A DNA stretch of 64,000 nucleotides from Arthrobacter sp. ISL-85 (GCF_018613675.1 NZ_JAGGPQ010000031.1:1-64000), one strand, 5' to 3'. Positions 17,631-26,319 are shown, counted from the stretch's first letter. Notes: generated by a model not told the origin, from the sequence alone. Translations and numbers: made by a program.

Positions 17631-17843
17631 GGGGTACCCGGCCGTACCGCGCCCTATGGACGTTCCTGACAGCTCAAGGAGATTGGCGTCAACGTTGCCG
17701 GAAGCGATGGTTTCGGGGATGCCGGGCGCTTGCGGAACTGGCGGCCCTGGGATTCTTCACCGGCCAGCCTGAATGCACAGTAGGTGAAGCCTCCGGACAG
17801 AACCGTCAGGAACAGCGCACGCCAGAACGGATCTTCTTTGCGT

Positions 17844-17860
17844 GTCCCACTTAGTGAGAC
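17844..17860. promoter_or_regulatory. IclR operator upstream of iclR
   Basis: GTCCCACTTAGTGAGAC, a 7-1-7 palindrome with one mismatch, ends three bases before the IclR start codon. The perfect version lies after the IclR gene at 18653-18667. Binding here would give autoregulation. Confidence 0.65.
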
Positions 17861-17863
17861 AGA

Positions 17864-18649
17864 ATGCTCAGTGTGAATTCAATCGAATCGAAGCCGGCTG
17901 CCAGCATGATTGAGCGGGTTTCAATGATCCTTGACGTATTCAGTCCTGAAGAGCCGGTCCTAACAGGAGGGGAGATCGCACGCAGGGCCGGACTTTCCCG
18001 GGCGACCGTTGCGCGGATACTCTCGGAACTTGCCAAGCACGATTTCGTCGATCGGGTTCAGTCCGGATACCAGATTGGTATCCGATGTTTTGAATTGGGG
18101 CAGATGGCGCAGCAGCCCAAGGATCTTCGCCGACTGGCCCTGGCAACGATGTTTGATTTGCGGCAAGCTACATGCCTGACCGTTCAGCTAGGTGTTCTCG
18201 AAGGTAACGACGTGGTCTATATCGAGATCTTGCGTGGCCAGTATCGGGACCTGACGATCCCATCCCGGGTTGGCGGACGTGTACCATGCTATGCGACTGC
18301 TGGTGGCAAGGCCCTGCTTGCACACTCCCCTAACCAGGTGGTCGAGGATCTGCTGAACGGTCAGTTGGAGAAGATCGGGCCCAACACCATTACCGACCCC
18401 CAGGAACTTCGCGCCGAACTGGAGCTTGCCCGGCGTGAGGGTATTGCCTACGAGCGGGAAGAATCCCATGCTGGCCTGGCTTGCGCGGCGAGTCCCATTC
18501 TCCGGGGCGATGGTACGGCTGTGGCCGCCATTTCCATCACCGCTCCGGTCGGGGTGGTGGAGATGAGGCTGGTTGGTCCCGCTGTCCATGCAGCGACACT
18601 GGGACTGAACCGCCAAACGGCAGCAGCGCCCCACTGGGCCAAGCTATAA
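17864..18649 (+). CDS. IclR family transcriptional regulator
   Basis: A 261-residue IclR-type regulator. The N-terminal winged helix-turn-helix covers about residues 15-75 (LTGGEIARRAGLSRATVARIL). The C-terminal effector domain carries YATAGGKALLAHSP and AYEREESHAGLACAASPI, the usual ligand-pocket region. It is followed by a zinc alcohol dehydrogenase in the same direction. Each gene is preceded by the same palindrome, so the regulator probably controls both itself and the dehydrogenase in response to an alcohol or acid substrate. No clear ribosome-binding site precedes the ATG, which lies almost on the operator. Confidence 0.88.
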   Translation: MLSVNSIESKPAASMIERVSMILDVFSPEEPVLTGGEIARRAGLSRATVARILSELAKHDFVDRVQSGYQIGIRCFELGQMAQQPKDLRRLALATMFDLRQATCLTVQLGVLEGNDVVYIEILRGQYRDLTIPSRVGGRVPCYATAGGKALLAHSPNQVVEDLLNGQLEKIGPNTITDPQELRAELELARREGIAYEREESHAGLACAASPILRGDGTAVAAISITAPVGVVEMRLVGPAVHAATLGLNRQTAAAPHWAKL

Positions 18650-18652
18650 GTG

Positions 18653-18667
18653 TCTCACTGAGTGAGA
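18653..18667. promoter_or_regulatory. IclR operator upstream of the alcohol dehydrogenase
   Basis: TCTCACT-G-AGTGAGA is a perfect 7-1-7 palindrome four bases after the regulator's stop and about 100 bases before the dehydrogenase start. It matches 17845-17859 at 13 of 15 positions. Confidence 0.7.
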
Positions 18668-18765
18668 GGCGGATTTTGACTACGGCGGCCAGCGCCTGAT
18701 GCTTATGCCCAGTTCCCGTGATCCGAAGCACGGGGATGCGAGAGCTAAGCAGCAAGGAGTGACCT

Positions 18766-19869
18766 GTGAAGGCCGCAATCATGAACCAAGCAGGCGCACC
18801 GCTTGCCGTCGTCGATGTTGATCTCCAGGCGCCCGGTCCGGGTGAAGTCCGGGTGCGCGTCGACGCGGCGGGCGTCTGCCACAGCGATTACCACTACCTG
18901 GTCCAGGACCTGGCGTGCCGGACGCCTATCGTGCTAGGCCACGAAGGCGCTGGCATCGTGCAGGAAGTGGGAGCCGGAGTCAGCCATGTCAGGCCGGGCG
19001 ACAAGGTGATTCTGACCTGGCGGCCAAGTTGCGGCAGGTGCGAGTACTGCACCAGCGGCTCGCCTGCACTCTGCCGCCTCGGCGCGGTGCACGCTACCCA
19101 TAACGAACTGCTGCGCGGCGGAACGCGGCTGTCACAGGACGGAAAGCCCGTACATCACTTGATGGGGGTGTCCTGCTTCGCGGAGGAATGCGTGGTATCC
19201 GGCGAATCGGTAATCAAGATCCCGCAGGAGGTTCCCGTCGCTGTGGCAGCCATCATGGGTTGTGCAGTGATCACGGGGATGGGCGTGGTGCTGAACGGAA
19301 TGGGGGCTCCGGCCGGGGAGTCGATCCTTATCGTGGGAGCCGGCGGGGTGGGGCTTTCGGCGGTCATCGGCGCCGCTGCAGTCGGGGCCTATCCGGTAAT
19401 CGTTGCGGACATTGACGACGAAAAGCTCGCGAAGGCTCGGGAGCTCGGGGCAACCCACACGATCAACACAGGCGAACACGACTTGGCCACCTCCGTGCAC
19501 GAGATCACCGGTGGGGGTGCACACTGGGCTGTCGAGGCCATCGGCCGGCCCCAGACCATTCGGGAGGCAGTGGTGGCGCTTCGCCCCCGCGGCACGGCGT
19601 TCGTGGTGGGACTGTCCAGCGCAGAAGCGGAGATCAACGTGCCCCTGAACCAGGTGGTCCAGCAGGAAAAATCGGTGCGGGGAAGCCTGTACGGCTCTTC
19701 CAACCTCTCAGTGCAGATCCCCCAGATCCTGGACATGTATCTGGCAGGCCGTTTGCCGCTCGATGCCCTCATCGGCGCGAAGTTCAGCCTGGACCGGATC
19801 AACGAAGCATTCGATTCGCTGACAAGCGGAAACATCGGGCGCTCGGTCATCCTGATGGACACCAACTAA
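18766..19869 (+). CDS. zinc-dependent alcohol dehydrogenase (class III-like MDR)
   Basis: A 367-residue zinc medium-chain dehydrogenase of the aryl/class III-like branch. Catalytic-zinc ligands are C38 and H59-E60, structural cysteines are C89, C92, C95 and C103, and the cofactor loop is GAGGVG. The GTG start follows AGCAAGGAG. The C-terminal part (NVPLNQVVQQEKSVRGSLYGS) is typical of enzymes oxidising larger primary or aromatic alcohols. It is probably controlled by the upstream IclR protein through the palindrome at 18653. The natural alcohol is unknown. Confidence 0.88.
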   Translation: MKAAIMNQAGAPLAVVDVDLQAPGPGEVRVRVDAAGVCHSDYHYLVQDLACRTPIVLGHEGAGIVQEVGAGVSHVRPGDKVILTWRPSCGRCEYCTSGSPALCRLGAVHATHNELLRGGTRLSQDGKPVHHLMGVSCFAEECVVSGESVIKIPQEVPVAVAAIMGCAVITGMGVVLNGMGAPAGESILIVGAGGVGLSAVIGAAAVGAYPVIVADIDDEKLAKARELGATHTINTGEHDLATSVHEITGGGAHWAVEAIGRPQTIREAVVALRPRGTAFVVGLSSAEAEINVPLNQVVQQEKSVRGSLYGSSNLSVQIPQILDMYLAGRLPLDALIGAKFSLDRINEAFDSLTSGNIGRSVILMDTN

Positions 19870-20288
19870 CCCTTACCTGCCCGTACCTCAACGTCTCCTA
19901 ATCCGAGGTGTAGGCGACCCCGGGCCTACCCGACAAAATCGGAACGATGCAGCGTAAGAAGGCAGTCACGGCAGGCGGAGGACCACCAGCCAGGGTCCTG
20001 GGCCCGTCACCCACACACCTGAGTAGGGCACCGCGGCGGCCAGGCCACAGCCGCCACCCAACTCGTCAGCTGACGCGACCGCATGCTTTGTCAACACGTC
20101 AGAGCAAAATCGGCCCCTGAGGAGGGAATATGTCGTGTCCGAGGTGGGACTCGAACTACATTCCTGGCCTTGCAAACACTGGTCACCCGCGAACATGCGG
20201 AATCCGGGGCAGTTCGAAGGTTGTCTGGCCCTAGTACGAGAAGAAAAGTGTTGACATTGTCCACACGTCGTTTCGGGGGGGTGAAGGA
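19870..20288. other. intergenic region holding repeat copy B
   Basis: No gene seen. It contains repeat copy B at 20087-20258, and 30 bases later the toxin gene ends on the other strand. Confidence 0.5.
20087..20258. repeat. imperfect repeat element, copy B
   Basis: A 172-bp unit starting TTTGTCAACAC (20087-20097) and ending GTGTTGACATT (20248-20258), so its ends are inverted repeats with nine or more pairing bases. The core GAGGTGGGACTCGAACTAC (20141-20159) reads on the minus strand as a TTCGAGTC-type tRNA T-arm. It is in the same orientation as 488-660. Confidence 0.65.
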
Positions 20289-20657
20289 CTACCGGGGTAG
20301 CAGGTGCCCAGAAATCTGGGCGGCAGAGTCCAACAAGTCCATGGTGCCCGCGGCCACTCCGACGACGAGGTCGAAGCCCTCATCTGTGGTGAAGCCATGC
20401 CGGTAACCGTTGATCCAGAGCAACAGCACCATGAGCGTCCACGCAGTCCGATTGTTCCCATCAATGAGTGGATGGAACCGGGCGACCGACTCCAACAAAG
20501 CGGCCGCCTTCACAGCCAGCTCCGGATAAGCGTCCGCGCCCATGACAGTCGAAGCCGGCCGGGCCAATGCCGAGGTCAACAAGCCAACATCACGGATATG
20601 GAAGCCGTACCGATCGACTACGTTAAGGGCATCCTCAATGTCCAGGTACGCGGTCAC
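20289..20657 (-). CDS. doc: Doc-type (death-on-curing) toxin, Fic fold
   Basis: A 122-residue Fic/Doc-family toxin. Doc kinases inactivate elongation factor Tu by phosphorylation and so stop translation. The catalytic loop reads HPLIDGNNRTAW, close to the family HPFxxGNKR, with His, Asp and Arg kept but Asn where Lys is usual. The N-terminal DVGLLTSALARPASTVMG segment is typical of Doc. The GTG start overlaps the antitoxin stop (GTGA), so the pair is translationally coupled. The toxin and its partner form a plasmid- or island-type addiction module next to a repeat element. Confidence 0.85.
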   Translation of the reverse strand: MTAYLDIEDALNVVDRYGFHIRDVGLLTSALARPASTVMGADAYPELAVKAAALLESVARFHPLIDGNNRTAWTLMVLLLWINGYRHGFTTDEGFDLVVGVAAGTMDLLDSAAQISGHLLPR

Positions 20658-20854
20658 GCGTCCTCGAGGCGCTTCAGCAGATCAGCGTCATGAGTCATAA
20701 CAAAATCAAGTCCCTCGCTGATTTCGCGCCGGCGCGCGTGGCGCTGCAGAACCAACTCTGCCCCCTGCAACAGCAGCGCCGACTTGGAGGTGTGTTCCTC
20801 GGCAGCCAGCTTCTCCAGCCGACGATCGAGGTCTTCAGGGACACGGAGATTCAT
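20654..20854 (-). CDS. RHH (CopG-type) antitoxin
   Basis: A 66-residue ribbon-helix-helix antitoxin. The N-terminal MNLRVPEDLDRRLEKLAAEE strand-helix is followed by a second helix (TSKSALLLQGAELVLQRH). A C-terminal tail (EGLDFVMTHDADLLKRLEDA) would wrap the Doc toxin. AAGGG lies seven bases before the ATG at 20854, so I prefer this to the ATG at 20860. The gene overlaps the toxin start by four bases. It likely represses its own operon through the inverted repeat just upstream. Confidence 0.8.
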   Translation of the reverse strand: MNLRVPEDLDRRLEKLAAEEHTSKSALLLQGAELVLQRHARRREISEGLDFVMTHDADLLKRLEDA

Positions 20855-20869
20855 AGCCATGCCCTTATG

Positions 20870-20884
20870 GTACCAAAACGGTAC
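20870..20884. promoter_or_regulatory. candidate antitoxin operator
   Basis: GTACC-AAAAC-GGTAC is a 5-5-5 inverted repeat about 10-15 bases upstream of the antitoxin start, where an autoregulatory RHH operator is expected. Confidence 0.5.
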
Positions 20885-20905
20885 TGACAGCTCAGCCGAC
20901 TGCAC

Positions 20906-21384
20906 GCACCTTCGATTCGAGTCCCCCGTTCAAGGGGCCGGGGCGCCGGCGTAAAGTTCGCTGTCTGTCTCTTTCAGTCAATCGGGGCGCGCCTAAATCC
21001 GACGAGTCCTGGCAGCTCTTACCGAACGTCCATTATCGGCTCTTTGAAATGCCAAGGGCAGGAGCTCGGCAAGGCGTTTCCTGCCTACGTTTTGTCGCTC
21101 TCCAGGTCGACCCATTCCCTTGGGGCCAGGAGGTGCCTCCGCGGGAGGGCCTGCGGTTTTGCCGCAATGAGCTTGTCGTAGGTGTAGGCAGCGACCGTCA
21201 TCGGTGAGGTCCACGGGCCTATGCCCGAGGTAGCTTCTCCAACCTCAACGGAATCTCGCGTGCCTGCGAGGCCGGGACAGTGGGATCGCCCGTGTCGCCA
21301 GGCGGTCCCACAAGGGGCTGTTCTTCACATAGCGTGGGGGCAGGGGTTGCAGCTGCACCCGGGACTGCAAGGCGGAGGACGAAC
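20906..21384. other. decayed intergenic region with possible IS end
   Basis: No intact gene. GGCTCTTTGAAAT at 21039-21051 recurs at 24027-24039. Near 20909 a TTCGATTCGAGTCCCCC stretch also resembles a tRNA T-arm. Confidence 0.4.
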
Positions 21385-22359
21385 ATGGATTACATAAAGC
21401 TCGGCAACACCGGCATGGACATCTCGCCGCTGGCACTTGGATGTATGACGTACGGGGATCCCGCCCGGGGTCCCCATCCGTGGACGCTGCCTGAAAGTGA
21501 GAGCCGCCCGCTGATCCGCCAAGCCGTGGATGCCGGCATCAATTTCTTCGACACCGCAAACGTCTACTCCAACGGCTCCAGCGAGGAGATTGTCGGCAGC
21601 GCGCTGGCCGAGTTCACCCGTCGCGAGGAAATCGTGATTGCCACAAAGGTCCACGGCGTGATGCGACCCGGCCCGAACGGAAGGGGACTCTCGCGCAAGG
21701 CCATTTTCGCGGAGCTCGACGCCAGCCTGACCCGGCTAGGGACGGACTATGTGGATCTGTACCAAATTCACCGTTGGGATCCCGCCACACCCATCGAGGA
21801 AACGCTTGAAGCCCTGCATGACGTCGTCAAGGCCGGAAAAGTCCGCTACATCGGGGCCTCCTCGATGGCCGCATGGCAATTCAGCAAGGCCCTGTATCTG
21901 CAGCAGATCAATGGTTGGGTTCGGTTCGTGACGATGCAGGACCACTACAACCTCGTATACCGGGAGGAGGAACGCGAAATGTTTCCCCTCTGCGCCGACC
22001 AAAAGATCGGGGTCCTGCCCTGGAGTCCGCTGGCCCGCGGCAAACTGACCCGGGACTGGGACGAGAAAACCAACCGTTCGGAGAAGGACCAGTTCGGTAA
22101 GACGCTCTACAGTGCCGAGAGCGGTGACCGGGCGGTCGCCGACGCCGTGCGCGTTATCGCCGAACGCCGAGGGGTGTCACGCGCCCAAGTGGCCCTGGCT
22201 TGGGTCTGCTCCAACACTGTGGTCAGCGCGCCTATCGTCGGTGCGAGCAAGCCACAACATCTCCACGACGCTGTGAGCTCTCTCGAGCTAACGCTCACAC
22301 CGGAGGAAAAGACAGAACTCGAAAATCCGTACGTGCCGCACGAAATCGCGGGATACTGA
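21385..22359 (+). CDS. aldo/keto reductase
   Basis: A 324-residue NADPH-dependent aldo/keto reductase of the YajO/Tas-like group, a cytosolic TIM barrel that reduces aldehydes or ketones. The catalytic tetrad is visible: Asp and Tyr in FFDTANVYSNG, Lys in IATKVHG and His in LYQIHRWDP. The cofactor-binding end reads PIVGASKPQHLHDAVSSL. GGCGGAGGA lies shortly before the ATG at 21385; the upstream 35 codons of open frame are low-complexity and not conserved-looking. It stands alone in decayed DNA. Confidence 0.88.
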   Translation: MDYIKLGNTGMDISPLALGCMTYGDPARGPHPWTLPESESRPLIRQAVDAGINFFDTANVYSNGSSEEIVGSALAEFTRREEIVIATKVHGVMRPGPNGRGLSRKAIFAELDASLTRLGTDYVDLYQIHRWDPATPIEETLEALHDVVKAGKVRYIGASSMAAWQFSKALYLQQINGWVRFVTMQDHYNLVYREEEREMFPLCADQKIGVLPWSPLARGKLTRDWDEKTNRSEKDQFGKTLYSAESGDRAVADAVRVIAERRGVSRAQVALAWVCSNTVVSAPIVGASKPQHLHDAVSSLELTLTPEEKTELENPYVPHEIAGY

Positions 22360-23049
22360 TCCCTCCACCATGACCTTGAATGCGCCGGAGAAGGTAATAG
22401 ATGGCCGCGGTGCGCTGAGACATCGCTTCTGGTAATTGGTCGCGCATCTGATCGATCCGCGTCGTACCGAGCGATGAAGGCCGCCAGATTCTGCGCGGCT
22501 TCCTCTGGTGTCTGGCCGTCCGACCGGGAGTGTTCGCTGAGGAGACACCAGGGAGGCTCCACAGTTTTGCTCCTATGGCCGCACGGGCGCTGGGAATGGG
22601 TCTGTACGAGAGAATAGCCTTAAGGGGTCGGCCCAGGGCTCATCCCAAACAGATCCTGCCTCCCAGCCGCCGGTAAAAACCCGCCGACGTGTATTCTTCC
22701 CCGGAACGTTCACCTCTCGCACGACCGGCGCGCCACGGATAGCCCGACGGTCTCGATCAAAACCTGCGCTGACGGTGTATCCCCCTTGGGGAACCGTTCT
22801 TACTGCTGAGGCCAAGACACTGCTGCTATGGGGGCAGTGCCCTGGCTCATGGGGTCTGCGGCGAAGGTGAGAGATTTCCTCTCATCCTGATCACGTGTCT
22901 GGGCAGGCCGCCGCATCGGCTGTCGGCCGCGCCGGGGAACTTTCCGAGGGACAGGGACTTCGGCAATTGCCCTACGCCGGGCGCGAGGCGTCCATGATGC
23001 ATGCGAACCTGTAGAGGCACTGAGAATGGACATTCTAGGAGGAAACACC
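22360..23049. other. intergenic region
   Basis: No gene or known riboswitch recognised. I looked for a TPP riboswitch before tenA and did not find the conserved CTGAGA and ACCTGATC blocks. A small hairpin (CCCCC-TT-GGGG) lies near 22780-22790. Confidence 0.4.
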
Positions 23050-23703
23050 ATGGGCTTTGCCGAAGAGCTAAGAAGCAGCTGCGCCGAGGACTGGGATGCC
23101 GCCGTCGGGCACGGATTCGTGGACCGGCTGCTGGACGGCAGCCTCCGGGATTCCGTGCTGCGGCACTACCTGGTACAGGATTACCAGTTCTGCGATGCCT
23201 TTGTTGCCCTGCTGGGGCAGGCAGTGGCCTCCGCCCCGTCGCTGTCGTCCAGGCTGGTGTTCGCCAAGGTGCTGGGGTTCTTCGCATCGGACGAAAACAG
23301 CTATTTCCAGGATTGTTTCGAGGAACTTGCCGTCCCCGAAGCGGAGCGCGACAGCCCCGATCTGACGGTCGCCACCCGCGACTTCGACGCGTTAATGCGC
23401 CGCGCTTTGAACACCCGCACCTACCCCGACATTGTTACGGTGCTGCTGGTGGCCGAGTGGTTGTACGGCGACTGGGCGGCACGTGCCGGCGACCCAGACT
23501 CCTGGCCGACAGCACCCAAGCACGCCGAATGGATCCGGCTGCACAACAACCCGGAGTACAACGGCTGGGTGGCGTGGCTGCGCGAGGAGTTCAACGCCGT
23601 CGAGCCCGCCGACGCGGTGATCCGTGCACGCGTGGCGGCCACCTTCACAGAAGCTGTCCGGCTCGAGCGCGCGTTCTTCGATTCGGCGATAGCGGCAGGC
23701 TGA
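23050..23703 (+). CDS. tenA: TenA family protein (TenA_E-like)
   Basis: A 217-residue all-helical TenA/THI-4 domain protein. TenA enzymes release 4-amino-5-hydroxymethyl-2-methylpyrimidine from degraded thiamine for salvage. The helix that carries the catalytic cysteine in classical TenA (Cys135 of Bacillus subtilis) reads VLLVAEWLYGDWA here, without cysteine. This fits the TenA_E subgroup, which uses a glutamate and acts on formylated or amino-pyrimidine intermediates. AGGAGG lies seven bases before the ATG at 23050; an in-frame ATG 24 bases upstream has no such site. No thiamine genes or TPP riboswitch are nearby. Confidence 0.87.
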   Translation: MGFAEELRSSCAEDWDAAVGHGFVDRLLDGSLRDSVLRHYLVQDYQFCDAFVALLGQAVASAPSLSSRLVFAKVLGFFASDENSYFQDCFEELAVPEAERDSPDLTVATRDFDALMRRALNTRTYPDIVTVLLVAEWLYGDWAARAGDPDSWPTAPKHAEWIRLHNNPEYNGWVAWLREEFNAVEPADAVIRARVAATFTEAVRLERAFFDSAIAAG

Positions 23704-24619
23704 CCGGCCGCCGGGGTATGGTCCCGGTCCCGCCAGCCGCCCGTCGCCGCAGCGTTCAGCGCTGGGACCTAAGACCTTCACTCCTGTGGAGCTCTGGTGC
23801 GTTCATGTCTGTCCGTTCCTGCAGCCAACACCGGTATCACGCGACTGGAACATGAAGACGACTTACACAGCCCTACTATTCGAGAAGCCGTAATTCTTGG
23901 CCCGCAAAGCGAAGGCAATGTGCACAAGTGACAGGCCGACGGATCTTCCCTACCGCCAGCGACGACAGGGAGAGGCTCGGACATCCAGCCTCCGAGCAGT
24001 CCAGGCTGCCGGAATCTCCACTATCGGCTCTTTGAAATTGTCGGGCGTACTGGTCCTGAAAGAGCGTCAGGATCGACTCTTCAGTCGGCCATGACGGATA
24101 AACGTAGGAAGATGGCGCTGTGAGTGAATCACATCCACATGCTCGATAGAGCAGAGGCTCACCGAGCCCTCCCTTTCCCGACAATCCAGCCGGGCATAAA
24201 CTGCCACACGGCCGCTACTGGAGCCAGCAACTTACTGGTGGTTCAAGCCCCGCGTCTCGGCAGAACGGCTCCCTCGACAGGTGAATGGGGCCGGGCCGTG
24301 GCGCGAACGCGGCACCCAGCACAATCTGTGACAGCCGAAGGCTGCTGGTAACCTCACAGATGACTGGCGGATCCGACGTAGTTACCGTCTGAGCGGCCGT
24401 CTTGACGGCCGAAGGGACAGTGGTGCATTTAGGCCCGCCCTGCTGGTGTTCTTGCGGGTCCAGAAGTCCGCGACGAAATCGCAGCCTATAAGCTTCCCCG
24501 CGCAGATCCGGTATGTCACAGTGTCAGAACGGCCAGTACGCGGCTGGCTTCAAGTCCTTTCTAGACGCGAAATCCTGGTCGGCTAATAGTCCTCTGGGGT
24601 GAACGGAGCACAGCAGCTG
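23704..24619. other. decayed intergenic region
   Basis: About 0.9 kb with no intact gene. It contains the IS-end-like motif at 24027 and sequence that looks like the non-coding left part of an insertion element. Confidence 0.4.
24027..24200. mobile_element. possible relic of an ISL3-type element end
   Basis: GGCTCTTTGAAAT, of the kind found at ISL3-family termini, occurs here and at 21039-21051 in the same orientation with a shared TATC just before. No transposase frame remains. The assignment rests on memory of IS ends and needs a database search. Confidence 0.3.
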
Positions 24620-25711
24620 ATGTTTTCCTTTCAAGCCAGGCCCGGGGCCGGCACAGGAATCTCTCATGTGCGCGCCCCTGCCGTTGGGCTACTGCTCCTA
24701 GCTCTGGTCACGGTTTCGGCCTGCCAACCGCAGGCGGGACCGGTACAGCCTACAGGTCCGGCCCCAACTGCCCAGAGGCAGAGCAGCGAAGCGACAGCGC
24801 CCTCTACGCCGACACCCGCCCCGCCACCGCAGCCCGCCAATGGTATGTGCGGGGCAACCGGACCGGCGCCGGTACAGTACCAGCACGTCATCTGGATCGC
24901 CTTTGAGAACCTGACTCTGCAGCACGCCCAGCAGAAGATGCCGTACTTCAATGGCACCGTGGTGAAGAACTGCGGACTCGCCACCAACTTCACGACCGAA
25001 CTGCACCCGTCCCTGCCCAATTACATTGCCATGACCTCCGGCTCGACCCAAGGCATCAGCGCGGACTCATCGGACGTGTTGAGTGCGGACAACATCTACA
25101 ATCAGGTCAAGCAGTCCGGGCGGCAGTGGCGGAATTACGCCTTCGGGATGCCTTTCAACTGTGACCACAACGACAGCTCCAACCTGATCTACACGGCACA
25201 CCATGAGGCCGCGAACTACTATTCGAATATCGCTGCGGACTGCGCCAACTGGGATGTTCCGGTCGGAAGCCCGAACTTGGTCACCGACACCACGGACGTG
25301 ACCAATTCACCCCTGGCCACCGCCCTGGATTCCGACACCCTGCCAGCCTTTGCAACCCTCGGGCCAACCGATGACGGCGGATGCTCCTCCTGCGGCGGCG
25401 AAGTTGACCCCGGACCTGGCGACCTGTTCCTGCAGCGCTGGATTCCGAAGATCACCAACAGCGCGGCCTACAAGGCAGGTACCGTACTGGTGTACGTGAC
25501 CTGGGATGAGCCGGAGGACTTCACTACTATCCCCTCCACCCAGGCCGTGGCTACAGCCGTGATCGCGCCGACCATTCCGGCTGGGACAACGTCAGGTACA
25601 GCGTTCAACCACTACTCGATGCTCCGTGACACCGAGGACGTCCTGGGTATCACCAACCATTTGGGCAACGCGGCCACCGCACCGTCCATGCGGAGCGCCT
25701 TCGGCTACTAA
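24620..25711 (+). CDS. secreted phosphoesterase (alkaline/acid phosphatase superfamily) lipoprotein
   Basis: A lipoprotein of about 363 residues with a phosphoesterase domain (PF04185-like, the acid phosphatase/phospholipase C group). A hydrophobic signal ends in a lipobox (LLLALVTVSAC), followed by a long Pro/Thr/Gln-rich linker. The enzyme domain has WIAFENLTL (metal-binding Glu), ELHPSLPNYIAMTSG (nucleophile region), YVTWDEPEDF and FNHYSMLRDTEDVLG. It should hydrolyse phosphate esters at the cell surface. A GTG at 24599 is possible, but GGAG is better placed for the ATG at 24620. It is monocistronic. Confidence 0.82.
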   Translation: MFSFQARPGAGTGISHVRAPAVGLLLLALVTVSACQPQAGPVQPTGPAPTAQRQSSEATAPSTPTPAPPPQPANGMCGATGPAPVQYQHVIWIAFENLTLQHAQQKMPYFNGTVVKNCGLATNFTTELHPSLPNYIAMTSGSTQGISADSSDVLSADNIYNQVKQSGRQWRNYAFGMPFNCDHNDSSNLIYTAHHEAANYYSNIAADCANWDVPVGSPNLVTDTTDVTNSPLATALDSDTLPAFATLGPTDDGGCSSCGGEVDPGPGDLFLQRWIPKITNSAAYKAGTVLVYVTWDEPEDFTTIPSTQAVATAVIAPTIPAGTTSGTAFNHYSMLRDTEDVLGITNHLGNAATAPSMRSAFGY

Positions 25712-26319
25712 AATGAAAGTCCCCCGCGTGGCCGACCCTTCGGAGCCGGACATGTGCTGGCTCGCAGGCACCGGAAGCATCCGGGCAGTCGATCTGCCCG
25801 CCGTCAGCGGGAACGACGCCGGCCGTGGACCTACTGAGAGACCTCCAGTGACCGTCCCGTGTGCAGGTGTGATCATCGCATGTCGGGCCAAGAGACTCCC
25901 CCTCCATTCACGCGGCTGCGGTTCAATGACCGTGCTGTCTTATAGGTCTGCCGCGCCCTACGGGCGTACATAGCCTTGCAGCCACGTCCGGCCTCATTTC
26001 CCGCGTCGTCCTTTCCGCCCCACGCCTAAGGCATTGATTACGTTCCTCCCGTGACGGCCTTCATCCTGAGCGTTATTTCCGCTGTTGCGGTGCCTCTGAC
26101 CCGCGCATCCTTGGAAAAAGCCACCAACGCTGTTCCAAGCCAGACGCCAGCGACAGCGGAGCGAAGGAGCGCAGTGAATGGAACCGGCGGGCAGTCAGAC
26201 CCTGGCCTCACAGCGGCGACCGACGGCGCCGCCGCCAAGTAGCCGTCCGCCTTGGCGAAATACGGTACCGCCAAGGCGGAGGGTGACAGGGGTGAAGCAA
26301 CAGTCCACCTGTTCGCTGA
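25712..26319. other. intergenic region, possible small ORF and bidirectional terminator
   Basis: A 63-codon plus-strand frame (26051-26242, GTG start) begins with a hydrophobic stretch (MTAFILSVISAVAVPLT) and stops just before the hairpin at 26246. It lacks a ribosome-binding site, so I do not call it a gene with confidence. Confidence 0.35.
26246..26280. terminator. bidirectional hairpin terminator
   Basis: TCCGCCTTGGCG pairs perfectly with CGCCAAGGCGGA around an 11-base loop. It lies 40 bases after the stop of the minus-strand deacetylase gene. Confidence 0.65.

Noticed and set aside
20141..20159. Possible tRNA gene on the minus strand
   Set aside because: Only the T-arm-like TTCGAGTCCCACC is present. 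The 5' side of the T-stem does not pair and no acceptor, D-arm or anticodon arm can be built around it.
22380..22562. Minus-strand frame containing DGQTPEEAAQNLAAFIARYD, reminiscent of HicB antitoxins
   Set aside because: The resemblance is limited to one helix; there is no HicA partner and the rest of the frame is the shadow of the aldo/keto reductase gene.
22700..23049. TPP riboswitch upstream of tenA
   Set aside because: The conserved CTGAGA and ACCTGATC blocks and the P1 pairing are not seen.
26051..26242. 63-codon plus-strand frame before a terminator
   Set aside because: The hydrophobic start is suggestive, but there is no ribosome-binding site and the hairpin is explained by the opposite-strand gene.
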